Positions 26,767 through 34,707 of a stretch of 64,000 bases of DNA are shown here, one piece after another. The notes beneath the pieces are model-generated. The model was not told the origin of the DNA, made no database searches, and saw only the letters and a list, made by a program, of their open reading frames with translations. Source of the DNA: Undibacterium sp. CCC3.4 (lineage in GTDB: Bacteria > Pseudomonadota > Gammaproteobacteria > Burkholderiales > Burkholderiaceae_D). Each line of letters begins with the position of its first letter. Position 1 is the first letter of the stretch. Both the position numbers and the translations under genes were made by a program. The stretch is taken from the NCBI RefSeq assembly GCF_034347425.1, contig NZ_CP133779.1, positions 806,001-870,000 on the forward strand. The letters are read 5' to 3'.

Positions 26767-27466
26767 AACCCATCCTGCCATCGCGGCCCTGCTGGAACAG
26801 CACCGCCAGCGCATGGTCTTGGTAATAGGCAATAAGAATTATTCCTCTTGGTCGATGCGTGCTTGGTTGGTGATGAGCGCGTTCGGCATACCCTTCGAGG
26901 AAGTCCGCATTGCACTCGGTCAAGCCGATACCGCCGCACGCATCGCCAGCTACTCGGCGGCCGGCAAAGTGCCTGTACTGATCGCCAACAACATGGCGAT
27001 CTGGGATTCCTTGGCGATTTGCGAATTTCTGGCCGAACAATTCAGCTCGCGCAATTTATGGCCGGCCGATGTAGGCGCGCGCGCGCATGCGCGCAGCATC
27101 TGCGCCGAAATGCATGCCAGCTTTGCCTCGATTCGCCACGACATGCCGATGAACATCCGCGCCGACTTGCGCGAGCAAGCACGCAGCTCGGGCGCGCAAG
27201 CCGATATCGGCCGCATCTGCGAAATCTGGGAAGATTGTCTGACCCGTTATGGCGCGCATGCCTACCTGTTCGGAGAATTCTGCATCGCCGATGCCTATTT
27301 TGCTCCGATCGTCATGCGCCTGCGCAGTTATGGCGTCACCTTGGCACCGGCCTTGCAAGCCTATGCAGAACGCCTGATCGCCCATCCGGCTGTGGCCGCT
27401 TGGATCGCCACCGCCCTGACAGAAACCGATACCGTCGCGTGGCACGAGGCACGCTCGGGAAGCTGA
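26753..27466 (+). CDS. Glutathione S-transferase family protein
   Basis: 237 residues. An N-terminal thioredoxin-like domain contains NKNYSSWSMRAWLVM (the SxWS active-site region of the bacterial YfcF/zeta-like branch), VPVLI with the cis-Pro, and a glutathione-binding WDSLAI in place of the usual ESxAI. A helical C-terminal domain follows. The ATG overlaps the slt stop by 14 bases, so translation is probably coupled. Substrate unknown. Confidence 0.88.
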   Translation: MQETETHPAIAALLEQHRQRMVLVIGNKNYSSWSMRAWLVMSAFGIPFEEVRIALGQADTAARIASYSAAGKVPVLIANNMAIWDSLAICEFLAEQFSSRNLWPADVGARAHARSICAEMHASFASIRHDMPMNIRADLREQARSSGAQADIGRICEIWEDCLTRYGAHAYLFGEFCIADAYFAPIVMRLRSYGVTLAPALQAYAERLIAHPAVAAWIATALTETDTVAWHEARSGS

Positions 27467-27471
27467 ATGCG

Positions 27472-28668
27472 ATGAAACAAACCTATGTCGTCGGCGGTGC
27501 GGTGCGCGATGCCTTGCTCGGCTTGCCGGTGCACGACCGCGACTATGTCGTCGTCGGCAGCAGCCCGGCGCAAATGCTGGCCGAAGGTTATCAAGCCGTC
27601 GGTAAAGACTTTCCGGTATTCCTGCATCCGCACAGTCATGCCGAATACGCATTGGCGCGCACTGAGCGCAAAACTGCCGCAGGCTACCAAGGCTTCGTGT
27701 TCCATACCGACCCCAGCGTAACGCTGGAACAAGACTTGATACGTCGCGATCTGAGCATTAACGCCATGGCGCAAGATGAGGATGGGCAACTGTACGACCC
27801 CTACGGCGGTCAGCGCGACCTGCAACTACGCATGTTTCGCCATGTCTCACCGGCGTTTGCCGAAGATCCGGTGCGCATACTGCGTGTGGCCCGCTTTGCC
27901 GCTCGCTTCTCGCTGCCACCGCACGACTTCACGGTTGCACCCGAAACCACCGCGCTCATGCGCAGCATGGTCGAGGCCGGCGAAGTCGACGCCTTGATGC
28001 CGGAACGGGTATGGCAAGAACTGGCACGCGGCTTGATGGAAGCCAAACCCTCGCGCATGTTTGAAGTCTTGCGCAGCGCCGGCGCGCTGGCACGCATCCT
28101 GCCAGAACTCGACGCCCTCTGGGGCGTGCCGCAAGCACCACAGCACCATCCTGAAAGCGATACCGGCATCCATGTCATGCTGTGCATCGATTATGCCGCC
28201 GCACGCAACTTTCCCTTGCCAGTACGTTTCGCCGCCTTATTGCATGATTTAGGCAAAGCTAGCTTGGTGGAACAAGTTTGCCGCCGCCTGAAAGTACCGG
28301 GCGAGTGCCGCGATCTGGCCTTCATGACCGCGCGCGAGCTTGGCCATCTCGGACGCGTATTCTCCATGTGCAGCAGTGACATCGTCGACCTGCTGGTGCG
28401 CAATGACGGCTTACGTAAGCCGCAACGCTTCCTCGAACTGCTGCGCGCCGCCGAATGTGCTCAATGCGGCCGCGCTGGTATCGCACAGCAAGACTTCCCG
28501 GCCGCCGTGGTTTGGCAACAGGCGCTACATGCAGTGCAACAAGTCGATGGCGCTGCCATCGCCAGGCTTTGCGTAGAACAGCAAAAAAGCATTCCCGAAG
28601 CCCTGCGCAAGGCCAGAATTGCCGCAGTGCAGCATCTTGAAAATCAAGTACTTAAGCAAGAAAACTAA
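27472..28668 (+). CDS. cca: Multifunctional CCA tRNA nucleotidyltransferase
   Basis: Adds or repairs the CCA end of tRNAs. 398 residues from the ATG at 27472; a much longer open frame starting at 26848 is a shadow of the glutathione transferase. Motifs: VVGGAVRDALLG, HDRDYVVVG with the two catalytic aspartates, RRDLSINAMAQ, and EDPVRILRVARFAARF. The C-terminal HD domain (AALLHDLGKA) identifies the gammaproteobacterial/betaproteobacterial multifunctional form with phosphohydrolase activity. Six bases separate it from the glutathione transferase gene. Confidence 0.95.
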   Translation: MKQTYVVGGAVRDALLGLPVHDRDYVVVGSSPAQMLAEGYQAVGKDFPVFLHPHSHAEYALARTERKTAAGYQGFVFHTDPSVTLEQDLIRRDLSINAMAQDEDGQLYDPYGGQRDLQLRMFRHVSPAFAEDPVRILRVARFAARFSLPPHDFTVAPETTALMRSMVEAGEVDALMPERVWQELARGLMEAKPSRMFEVLRSAGALARILPELDALWGVPQAPQHHPESDTGIHVMLCIDYAAARNFPLPVRFAALLHDLGKASLVEQVCRRLKVPGECRDLAFMTARELGHLGRVFSMCSSDIVDLLVRNDGLRKPQRFLELLRAAECAQCGRAGIAQQDFPAAVVWQQALHAVQQVDGAAIARLCVEQQKSIPEALRKARIAAVQHLENQVLKQEN

Positions 28669-28746
28669 GCTTTTCTGGAATAATTCGCCAGAATCGCCTA
28701 CAATGCGTTGTGCGCTGCACAAATTCAATTGCAGTAAGGACACATC

Positions 28747-29412
28747 ATGAATTCTGCCGACCTCTACGCCTCCCCAGCCCCTTCCTCGACGAGCAGTAAA
28801 GCCAAGGTTTACGTCAAAGAACTGGCCGAAAAAGACCGTCACCGCATTCTCCAGCATTTTCTCGCCCTGGAAGAAAGTGACCGCTTACTGCGCTTCGGCA
28901 CTTATTTGCCCGACGTCATGGTCGAAAAGTATGTGGAAGGCCTCGATTTTTCACGCGATAAGGTATTCGGCGTGATGAGCCACCGTTTCCGCCTGGTCGG
29001 GGTCGGCCACCTCGCCTTCGCCGCGCGCACCGATAATGATGACATCAGTGAGAAGGACAGCATCGCCGAATTCGGCGTATCGGTCTCGAAATCCGCACGT
29101 GGCAAAGGAGTAGGCGCGAAACTGTTCGAACGCGGCGCAATTCACTGCCGCAATGCCGATGTTGACACCCTCTACATGCATTGCCTGGCATCGAATCAAA
29201 CCATGATCCATATTGCCAGAAAAGCCGGTATGGAAATTCATCGCGAATACGGCGAAGCCGATGCCTATCTCAAATTGAGCCCGGCCGACGCCGCCAGCGT
29301 CTTGCTCGAAGCCGTGCAAGAACAAGTGGCCGCCATCGACTACACCATCAAAGCCAATGCCCGCGCCGCTGCCAAATGGCTCAAGCATTTGCCGGGTTGG
29401 AAAGACCGCTAG
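28747..29412 (+). CDS. GNAT-family N-acetyltransferase
   Basis: 221 residues with AAGGA before the ATG. The GNAT core is visible as VGVGHLAF (beta4), EFGVSVSKSARGKGVGAKLFE (beta4-alpha3 with the acetyl-CoA loop R-x-x-G-x-G), and LYMHCLASNQTMIHIARKAGM. The C-terminal 40 residues are helical. The substrate is unknown. A possible -10 TACAAT at 28699-28704 lies upstream together with a TTCTGG/CCAGAA inverted repeat (28673-28693). Confidence 0.88.
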   Translation: MNSADLYASPAPSSTSSKAKVYVKELAEKDRHRILQHFLALEESDRLLRFGTYLPDVMVEKYVEGLDFSRDKVFGVMSHRFRLVGVGHLAFAARTDNDDISEKDSIAEFGVSVSKSARGKGVGAKLFERGAIHCRNADVDTLYMHCLASNQTMIHIARKAGMEIHREYGEADAYLKLSPADAASVLLEAVQEQVAAIDYTIKANARAAAKWLKHLPGWKDR

Positions 29413-29702
29413 GCCAGTGTAGTTTTCCCAATGCTAGACTCGGCCAAGATATTTTTCACATCTCAAGCAACATCAAGCAACCGACTGCCGAACAACACCA
29501 ATACGCTGTTTGCCTTTTTTATATGCGTGTTCTTGCAAAAATATGAGCTCAAAAAAATCTGCCATACAACAGCACCGAAAAGCAAGCCTGTGAAAATTTT
29601 TTGACGCTAAGAAATACCAGATCAGTGCAGTCCTTTTTTCCCTCGCTCATTGGCGAAGCTAACAATTTCGCACAGGCCAAGCCAGTCAAGCAAACAAATA
29701 AA
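29413..29702. other. Intergenic, start of a duplicated segment
   Basis: No gene is seen. From about 29551 onward the sequence is the parent copy of a segment repeated in decayed form at 31519-31847. The duplicated part includes this spacer and the 3' part of the ClpP-like gene that follows. Confidence 0.6.
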
Positions 29703-30362
29703 TTACTCGATGGCGATCCCTAAATCCTGTGGCGTCACGCCAACCACAGGCTGACAAGACTGCTGCGTAATGAGTTCGTCGCCAGCGCAAAACCAAACGT
29801 GGTGCAGACCACCATTTTCCTTTGACGCGACAGCCTGACGTAAGATATAGAGGCCGCCCTCAGGCGTTTTGACCTCGTAAGTCATTTCCAACAAAGAGAG
29901 CGGAAATCGATTACCGCTGCGTGCGACGATTTTTTTAAAATCACGGTCGGCATGACCATAATTCATTTCTTTAGTCAGACTGTTTCTGGGCACATGGATA
30001 AACAAGTGGGTCGGAACCTGATCCAAAGAAGCCAGCAATACGCGTTCATGCCCAAGCAAAAAAGCAACGGCACAGGCGGAACCACATTGGCCTCTCGCAA
30101 AAGTCGACAGTCGTCGCATATCGATCAATGCTTCGATTTCTGCCCCTATCCGTTTAGCATCGGCAGACGCACCAGGCGAGGCGCGATATTCAATCGCACG
30201 TAAAGTCGGATCATCGAAAAAGGCTTGTTTGCAATGTTTCAAATGCTCAGCAGAGATCATGCCTACCCACACATATCGATGGGAAAGTTTGTCCACGCCT
30301 ATATTTTCCGGAAAAAAAAGGACTACGAAAAACACAGCACTCAGGAATAATTTTCCAAACAT
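29703..30362 (-). CDS. ClpP-like exported/membrane-anchored protein (COG3904-type)
   Basis: 219 residues. An N-terminal hydrophobic segment (LFLSAVFFVVLFF) acts as signal or anchor. The central GQCGSACAVAFLLGHER fits the CxSAC...FLxGxxR pattern of periplasmic ClpP/crotonase-fold proteins, in which the Ser is the presumed nucleophile. HLFIHVPRNS follows at the position of a substrate or His loop. Function is unknown. A shortened, mutated copy lies at 31519-31847. The start overlaps the end of the truncated C39 gene. Confidence 0.6.
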   Translation of the reverse strand: MFGKLFLSAVFFVVLFFPENIGVDKLSHRYVWVGMISAEHLKHCKQAFFDDPTLRAIEYRASPGASADAKRIGAEIEALIDMRRLSTFARGQCGSACAVAFLLGHERVLLASLDQVPTHLFIHVPRNSLTKEMNYGHADRDFKKIVARSGNRFPLSLLEMTYEVKTPEGGLYILRQAVASKENGGLHHVWFCAGDELITQQSCQPVVGVTPQDLGIAIE

Positions 30363-30592
30363 AGCTCATTCAAATAGACCGAATCAAGGAGAGGTTCTAG
30401 TCGCAACGCACGTGTCGACAATTCCAATGTCGCAGCATGTCGCATCAATTGCGCCATGCTCGCGCCTTTCAGACTGATACTGAAACGCCGGCGTAAATCA
30501 GCCAATTCGATATACCGACCGAAGTGTGCAGCGATCATCGCCAGACAAGCGAGCCCGCATTCCGTCGTTTCAGTTTGCAATATTGCTCTCAT
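30341..30592 (-). pseudogene. Truncated C39 peptidase (bacteriocin ABC exporter N-terminus)
   Basis: 83 residues. ILQTETTECGLACLAMIAAHFGR is the start of a C39 bacteriocin-processing peptidase with its catalytic Cys, as in RaxB/CvaB-type ABC exporters. The match stops after about 70 residues, before the catalytic His and Asp (normally in an HWDLNHFVV-like strand), and the transmembrane and ATPase domains (about 600 residues) are missing. The ATG at 30592 overlaps the preceding stop as TGATG, the remains of an operon junction. Not expected to be active. Confidence 0.7.
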
Positions 30593-30775
30593 CACACGCG
30601 CCACGGCCCGCATTCATCAGCTTGCAACTGTTGCGATGCTCCATTGCCGATGCATAGTAAGAGAATGCGCGGCACAGCGACGGCATCGGGGAAGCGCCTA
30701 ACTAGTGTGGTGCGTGCTATCGTCATCAGCGCGCAGCACCAATCGCCGCGCCCGAACAGCGGGTCATTCAGCTGC
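30592..30775 (-). pseudogene. 3' remnant of an unidentified gene before the C39 fragment
   Basis: About 60 codons remain open on the minus strand, ending DECGPWRV at a TGA that overlaps the C39 start. Upstream the frame runs straight into the 398-bp repeat, whose sequence also occurs elsewhere in the window, so the original 5' part is gone. The product is not recognised. Its coupling to a C39 exporter suggests it belonged to a peptide-export locus; this is inference. Confidence 0.4.
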
Positions 30776-31173
30776 AAACAAGTTAATGGATCGTCGCAAG
30801 CGACGATGGAAAAGACTCTGGAAGGGGTTTGCATCCCCTCCCATCGCGTCGCTCCTTCGTCGCTCACCGGCCAAAAGAGGCTGTCGCAAAAGCCTGATGG
30901 ACGTTTTTTACACCTGAAACACCGCATACCTCTTCATTCCTGCATGCCACAGCCTCGTCATTCCCGCATGCTTTTGGCGGGAACCCAGCGTCGTTTTTTT
31001 CACTGGAAATGCCACAATTTCTGGCATTTTCAGTTAACCACGAACGCCGCTGGGTTCCTGCCAAAAGCGCGCAGGAATGACGTGGCCACCAGTTAGGGTA
31101 ATGATACCGACTCAATACCCTTTTGCGACAGCCTCTGAAGGCCGGAGTTTCAAACCCTAGTCAGATTTTTGAT
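30776..31173. repeat. 398-bp nested-palindrome repeat, copy A
   Basis: Nearly identical (five mismatches noted, no gaps) to 56937-57334. Three roughly concentric inverted repeats are seen: GAGGCTGTCGCAAAAG at 30877-30892 against 31120-31135; a 35-base arm at 30956-30990 against 31048-31082 with four mismatches; and AAATGCCA at 31007-31014 against 31022-31029. The left part has a perfect ATCGTCGC palindrome (30790-30807) and a GGAAGGGG/CCCCTCCC hairpin near 30820-30842. No transposase is encoded. Confidence 0.92.
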
Positions 31174-31518
31174 CAAATGTGCGCTGATTTGCTTGAACTG
31201 AAACAGGATTCATCAAGACGAAAAAAGCCCATACACTAAATCGAACAAAGATTCGTTTCATCGCTTCCCCGCTTAAAAAAATCGGACAAGGAAAACTTCT
31301 CATCCGATCAATTTTTTAGTCAATGTGCAGTTTTTTGAACCGTCCCTGCATAAAACAGTCCACCAAGAATCGAAACCCCCAAGGTAATACACATTCGCTA
31401 TGACTTGGCAGAGCACTGAACCACCATACCTTGCATTCAAACGGAGAATATCCTGTCGGATCAGAAATAGAATAACTTGAACACTCCGTTAAGTTCAATA
31501 CCGCCTAGTCGTTTTTTT
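31174..31518. other. Intergenic, no recognisable gene
   Basis: AT-rich relative to the window. A 60-codon open frame on the minus strand (31316-31498) has no recognisable family and no ribosome site that convinces. Probably decayed sequence between copy A of the repeat and the duplicated fragment. Confidence 0.5.
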
Positions 31519-31847
31519 CAAAAAAAACTCTGCCATACAACAGCGCCGAAAAGCAAGCCTGTGAAAATTTTTTGACGCTAAGAAATACCAGATCAGTGCA
31601 GTCCTTTTTTCCCTTGCTCATTGGCGAAGCTAACAATTTCGCACAGGCCAAGCCAGTCAAGCAAACAAGTAAATTACTCGATGGCGATCCCTCAAGCCTG
31701 TGGCATCACGCTAACCACCGGCTAACAAAACTGCAGCGTGCGACGATTTTTTAACATCACGGTCGGCATGACCCTCATTCATTTTTTTGGTCCGACTGTT
31801 TCTGGGCACATGGATAAACCAGTGGGGCGGAACCACATTGACCAGAC
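31519..31847 (-). pseudogene. Decayed partial duplicate of the ClpP-like gene
   Basis: Aligns with 29551-30090 with many substitutions and two deletions. One removes the equivalent of about 154 bases between two GCTGCGT copies (29762 and 29916 in the parent). The other removes about 65 bases between two CGGAACC copies (30012 and 30077). The result has no open frame of useful length. The 3' flank of the parent gene is included, so the duplication was of a DNA segment and not of an mRNA. Confidence 0.8.
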
Positions 31848-31890
31848 CGATTGCCAATTCATCGCTGGGACGACGGCACGCTGAAAAACA

Positions 31891-32391
31891 TCAGGCAGCC
31901 GGTATCGTCAGCGCGGTGGTTTCTTTAATTTTCTGCAAGGCAAAACTGGATTTAACATCCAGCACGGCGGGGTGGCGCAGCAAGGTTTCCATCATGAAGC
32001 GCGAAAAATGGTCCATGTCTTCTACATGCACGCGCAACAGATAATCCATCTCGCCGGTCATGGCATAGCAAGCGATGACTTCGGTCCACTGCGCAACCGA
32101 GCCGGCGAAGTCATCCCGTGGCGAACGCGATATGCCCTTGCCGGGGTGGTCACTGTGTTTCTCGAGGCGGACATTGACATAGGCCAGTAAACCCAGGCCG
32201 ATCTTGGCGGCTTCGAGCAGGGCGACGTATTTGCGGATGACACCGCTGTCTTCCAGGCGCTTGATACGGCGCAGACACGGTGAGGGCGACAGATTAACGC
32301 GTTCGGCCACTTCCTGGTTACTCAGGCGACCGTCGGCTTGCAGGATGGCGAGGATTTTTCGATCAATTTTATCGAGACTGATTTCGGTCAT
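31891..32391 (-). CDS. Lrp/AsnC-family transcriptional regulator
   Basis: 166 residues. The N-terminal winged helix has KIDRKILAILQADGRLSNQEVAERVNLSPSPCLRRIKRLE, the usual Lrp pattern (given here as 31891-32391 codons 8-48; key residues LSPSPCLRR). The C-terminal RAM domain carries AYVNVRLEKHSD and CYAMTGEMDYLLRVHVEDM. It is divergent from hpd across 196 bases that contain a 21-base palindrome, so it probably senses an aromatic amino acid and controls hpd and itself. Confidence 0.9.
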   Translation of the reverse strand: MTEISLDKIDRKILAILQADGRLSNQEVAERVNLSPSPCLRRIKRLEDSGVIRKYVALLEAAKIGLGLLAYVNVRLEKHSDHPGKGISRSPRDDFAGSVAQWTEVIACYAMTGEMDYLLRVHVEDMDHFSRFMMETLLRHPAVLDVKSSFALQKIKETTALTIPAA

Positions 32392-32413
32392 GGTATGCCA
32401 ATATTATTCATAG

Positions 32414-32434
32414 TTGAGCAATATTATTGCGCAA
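32414..32434. promoter_or_regulatory. Likely operator of the divergent Lrp-type regulator
   Basis: Arms TTGAGCAATA and TATTGCGCAA around one central T, with a single mismatch between the arms. It lies 23 bases upstream of the regulator's start codon and about 60 bases upstream of the hpd -10 box. Confidence 0.5.
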
Positions 32435-32484
32435 ATTATGTTTTCACTGTGCGATTTTGCAATTTTATCGCGTGCTGTGCAGAC

Positions 32485-32510
32485 TATACTGATAACTTGA
32501 TCTGTATCAA
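32485..32510 (+). promoter_or_regulatory. hpd -10 box and perfect FNR-type site
   Basis: A -10 box TATACT (32485-32490) is followed by TTGATCTGTATCAA (32497-32510), an exact TTGAT-N4-ATCAA consensus for FNR/Anr-type regulators. The predicted start point (about 32497) lies at the edge of the site, a position that would repress. Confidence 0.55.
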
Positions 32511-32587
32511 ACGCGCCTGCTTGTAGTCTGCATGGCGTCGATATGGTGAACTCTGACAATAATATCTGACCAACACAGGAGACATGC

Positions 32588-33703
32588 ATGAGCTTGCAAA
32601 CATGGGATAACCCTATGGGTACCGATGGCTTTGAATTCATCGAATACGCCGCACCCGACCCGATTGGACTGGGCGAATTATTCGTCACCATGGGTTTCAC
32701 CGCGATTGCCAAACATCGCACCAAAGATGTCACCTTGTTTCGTCAGGGCGATGTGAATTTCATCATCAATGCCGAACCGGATTCGTTTGCCCAAAAATTT
32801 GCGCGCAAACACGGTCCTTCGGTGTGTGCCTTTGCCTTCCGTGTCAAAGATGCCAATGCCGCCTACCAGCGTGCGCTTGATCTCGGTGCATGGGGTTTCG
32901 ATAACAAAACCGGGCCGATGGAACTCAATATTCCGGCCATCAAGGGTATCGGCGATGCACTGGTGTATTTTGTCGACCGGTGGCATGGTAAAGATGGCGC
33001 ACCGGACGGTGCGATCGGCAACATCAGTATCTATGATGCCGATTTCGTCGCCATTCCCGGCGTACCGTCTAATCCGGTCGGTCATGGTCTGACGTATATC
33101 GATCACCTGACGCACAATGTGCATCGCGGGCGGATGGCAGAATGGGCCGATTTTTACGAGTCGCTGTTTAATTTCCGCGAAATCCGCTACTTCGATATCG
33201 CCGGCAAACATACCGGTTTGAAATCGAAGGCAATGACTTCGCCGTGCGGAAAAATCCGTATTCCTATCAATGAATCATCCGATGATAAATCGCAGATCGC
33301 CGAATACCTCGATTTGTATCATGGTGAAGGCGTGCAGCATATCGCCATGGGAACCGACAATGTCTACCAAACTGTCGGCGACATGAAACAAGCCGGCGTG
33401 GTATTCCAAGACACCATCGATACCTACTACGATTTGATCGATCGTCGCCTGCCTGGCCACGGTGAAGATTTGGCGGCGCTGCGCAAGCTGCGCGTACTGG
33501 TCGATGGCAAAAGCACGGAAACTTCACGTGAATTGCTGCTGCAAATATTTACCACCACCGTGATCGGTCCGATTTTCTTTGAAATCATTCAGCGTAAAGG
33601 CGACCAAGGTTTCGGCGAAGGGAATTTCCGCGCCCTGTTTGAATCGATAGAACTCGATCAAATCCGTCGTGGCGTGCTCAAGGATGAAACAGCCAGCGCC
33701 TGA
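32588..33703 (+). CDS. hpd: 4-hydroxyphenylpyruvate dioxygenase
   Basis: Converts 4-hydroxyphenylpyruvate plus O2 to homogentisate in Tyr/Phe breakdown. 371 residues with GGAG before the ATG. The iron ligands fit YIDHLTHNV (His), GVQHIAMGTDN (His) and GPIFFEIIQRKGD (Glu), and GFGEGNFRALFESIE is the C-terminal family signature. Divergent from an Lrp-type regulator; phhA follows in the same direction, so the pair covers the first steps from Phe. Confidence 0.96.
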   Translation: MSLQTWDNPMGTDGFEFIEYAAPDPIGLGELFVTMGFTAIAKHRTKDVTLFRQGDVNFIINAEPDSFAQKFARKHGPSVCAFAFRVKDANAAYQRALDLGAWGFDNKTGPMELNIPAIKGIGDALVYFVDRWHGKDGAPDGAIGNISIYDADFVAIPGVPSNPVGHGLTYIDHLTHNVHRGRMAEWADFYESLFNFREIRYFDIAGKHTGLKSKAMTSPCGKIRIPINESSDDKSQIAEYLDLYHGEGVQHIAMGTDNVYQTVGDMKQAGVVFQDTIDTYYDLIDRRLPGHGEDLAALRKLRVLVDGKSTETSRELLLQIFTTTVIGPIFFEIIQRKGDQGFGEGNFRALFESIELDQIRRGVLKDETASA

Positions 33704-33732
33704 TGTTTGCAGCGCTGATGTAAGCACAAAAT

Positions 33733-33767
33733 AAGGGCTGAGCACGACAAGTGCCAGCCTTTTTTTT
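33733..33767 (+). terminator. Imperfect terminator between hpd and phhA
   Basis: AAGGGCTGAGCAC pairs with GTGCCAGCCTT with two bulged bases, followed by a run of eight T that ends 14 bases before phhA. Likely a partial terminator setting the hpd to phhA ratio. Confidence 0.5.
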
Positions 33768-33780
33768 ACAAAAGAAGAAG

Positions 33781-34707
33781 ATGATGAAAACAACAGAGAC
33801 AAGCGCAATACAAGTCAGTCATGCCGACAATGCGGCCTTCCTCGCCAGCGTGGCGGGTAAATCCGATGGCGCGGCGCTGCGTGGCGATTACCGGCTGGCC
33901 GATGAACACTATGTGGTGCAACAGGATTGGTTGGCCTACAGCGAGGCCGAGCACGCCTTGTGGCGCCAACTGTATCAACGACAGATGGCCCTGCTGCCGG
34001 GCCGGGCTTGCGATGAATTCATCGCGGCCTTGGCTGGCCTGAATGCGGCCGATGGTATTCCACAATTCACCGCAACTTCCGAGGCCTTGTTTGTGGCCAC
34101 CGGCTGGCGCATCGTCGCGGTGCCGGGCTTGATTCCGGAACAGAGTTTTTTCGAACACTTGGCCAACCGCCGCTTTCCAGTAACGGTATGGCTGCGTACA
34201 CCGGCGGAATTTGATTACATCGTCGAACCCGATGTATTCCATGATTTTTTCGGTCATGTGCCAATGTTGTTCAATCCGGTATTTGCCGATTACATGCAGT
34301 TATATGGTCAGGGCGGTTTGAAAGCGATGCAATTAGGCGGCCTTGATCAATTGGCGCGGCTGTATTGGTATACGGTGGAATTCGGTCTGATCAATACGGC
34401 GCAAGGCTTGCGGATTTACGGCGCGGGGATTTTATCTTCGGGTGGCGAAGTCGAATATTGTCTGCAACCGGGCAGTGCCTCGCGCCATATTCGCTTCGAT
34501 GTCGAGCGCTGTCTGCGCACCCTGTACAAAATCGATTCGTATCAGGAAACGTATTTCGTTATCGATGATTTCAAACAGTTGTTCGACGGTACCGCACCAG
34601 ACTTCGCGCCGTATTATGAAAGATTACGCAGCATCGAAGCGCTGCCGGCCAGTACCCTGCTTAATGGCGAAGCCGAACTGTTGCCACTGCAAGCGGGAGC
34701 GGCTTAA
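33781..34707 (+). CDS. phhA: Phenylalanine 4-monooxygenase
   Basis: Tetrahydropterin- and iron-dependent hydroxylation of Phe to Tyr using O2. 308 residues from the ATG at 33781 (a second ATG follows at once). The iron ligands are visible: VFHDFFGHVP with His154 and His159, and Glu200 in YWYTVEFGLI. SSGGEVEYCL is the next family motif. The last four bases overlap the convergent acyltransferase gene. The in-frame extension to 33751 runs through the terminator and is rejected. Confidence 0.96.
   Translation: MMKTTETSAIQVSHADNAAFLASVAGKSDGAALRGDYRLADEHYVVQQDWLAYSEAEHALWRQLYQRQMALLPGRACDEFIAALAGLNAADGIPQFTATSEALFVATGWRIVAVPGLIPEQSFFEHLANRRFPVTVWLRTPAEFDYIVEPDVFHDFFGHVPMLFNPVFADYMQLYGQGGLKAMQLGGLDQLARLYWYTVEFGLINTAQGLRIYGAGILSSGGEVEYCLQPGSASRHIRFDVERCLRTLYKIDSYQETYFVIDDFKQLFDGTAPDFAPYYERLRSIEALPASTLLNGEAELLPLQAGAA

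Noticed and set aside
26848..27471. N-terminal extension of cca
   Set aside because: The extra 208 codons lie in another frame of the glutathione transferase gene and have no family match; MKQTYVVGGAVRDALLG at 27472 is the family start.
30864..31115. 83-codon frame on the minus strand in repeat copy A (and 57025-57276 in copy B)
   Set aside because: It follows the inverted-repeat arms, has no ribosome site and exists only because the repeat happens to be open. Similarity between the two copies reflects the DNA repeat.
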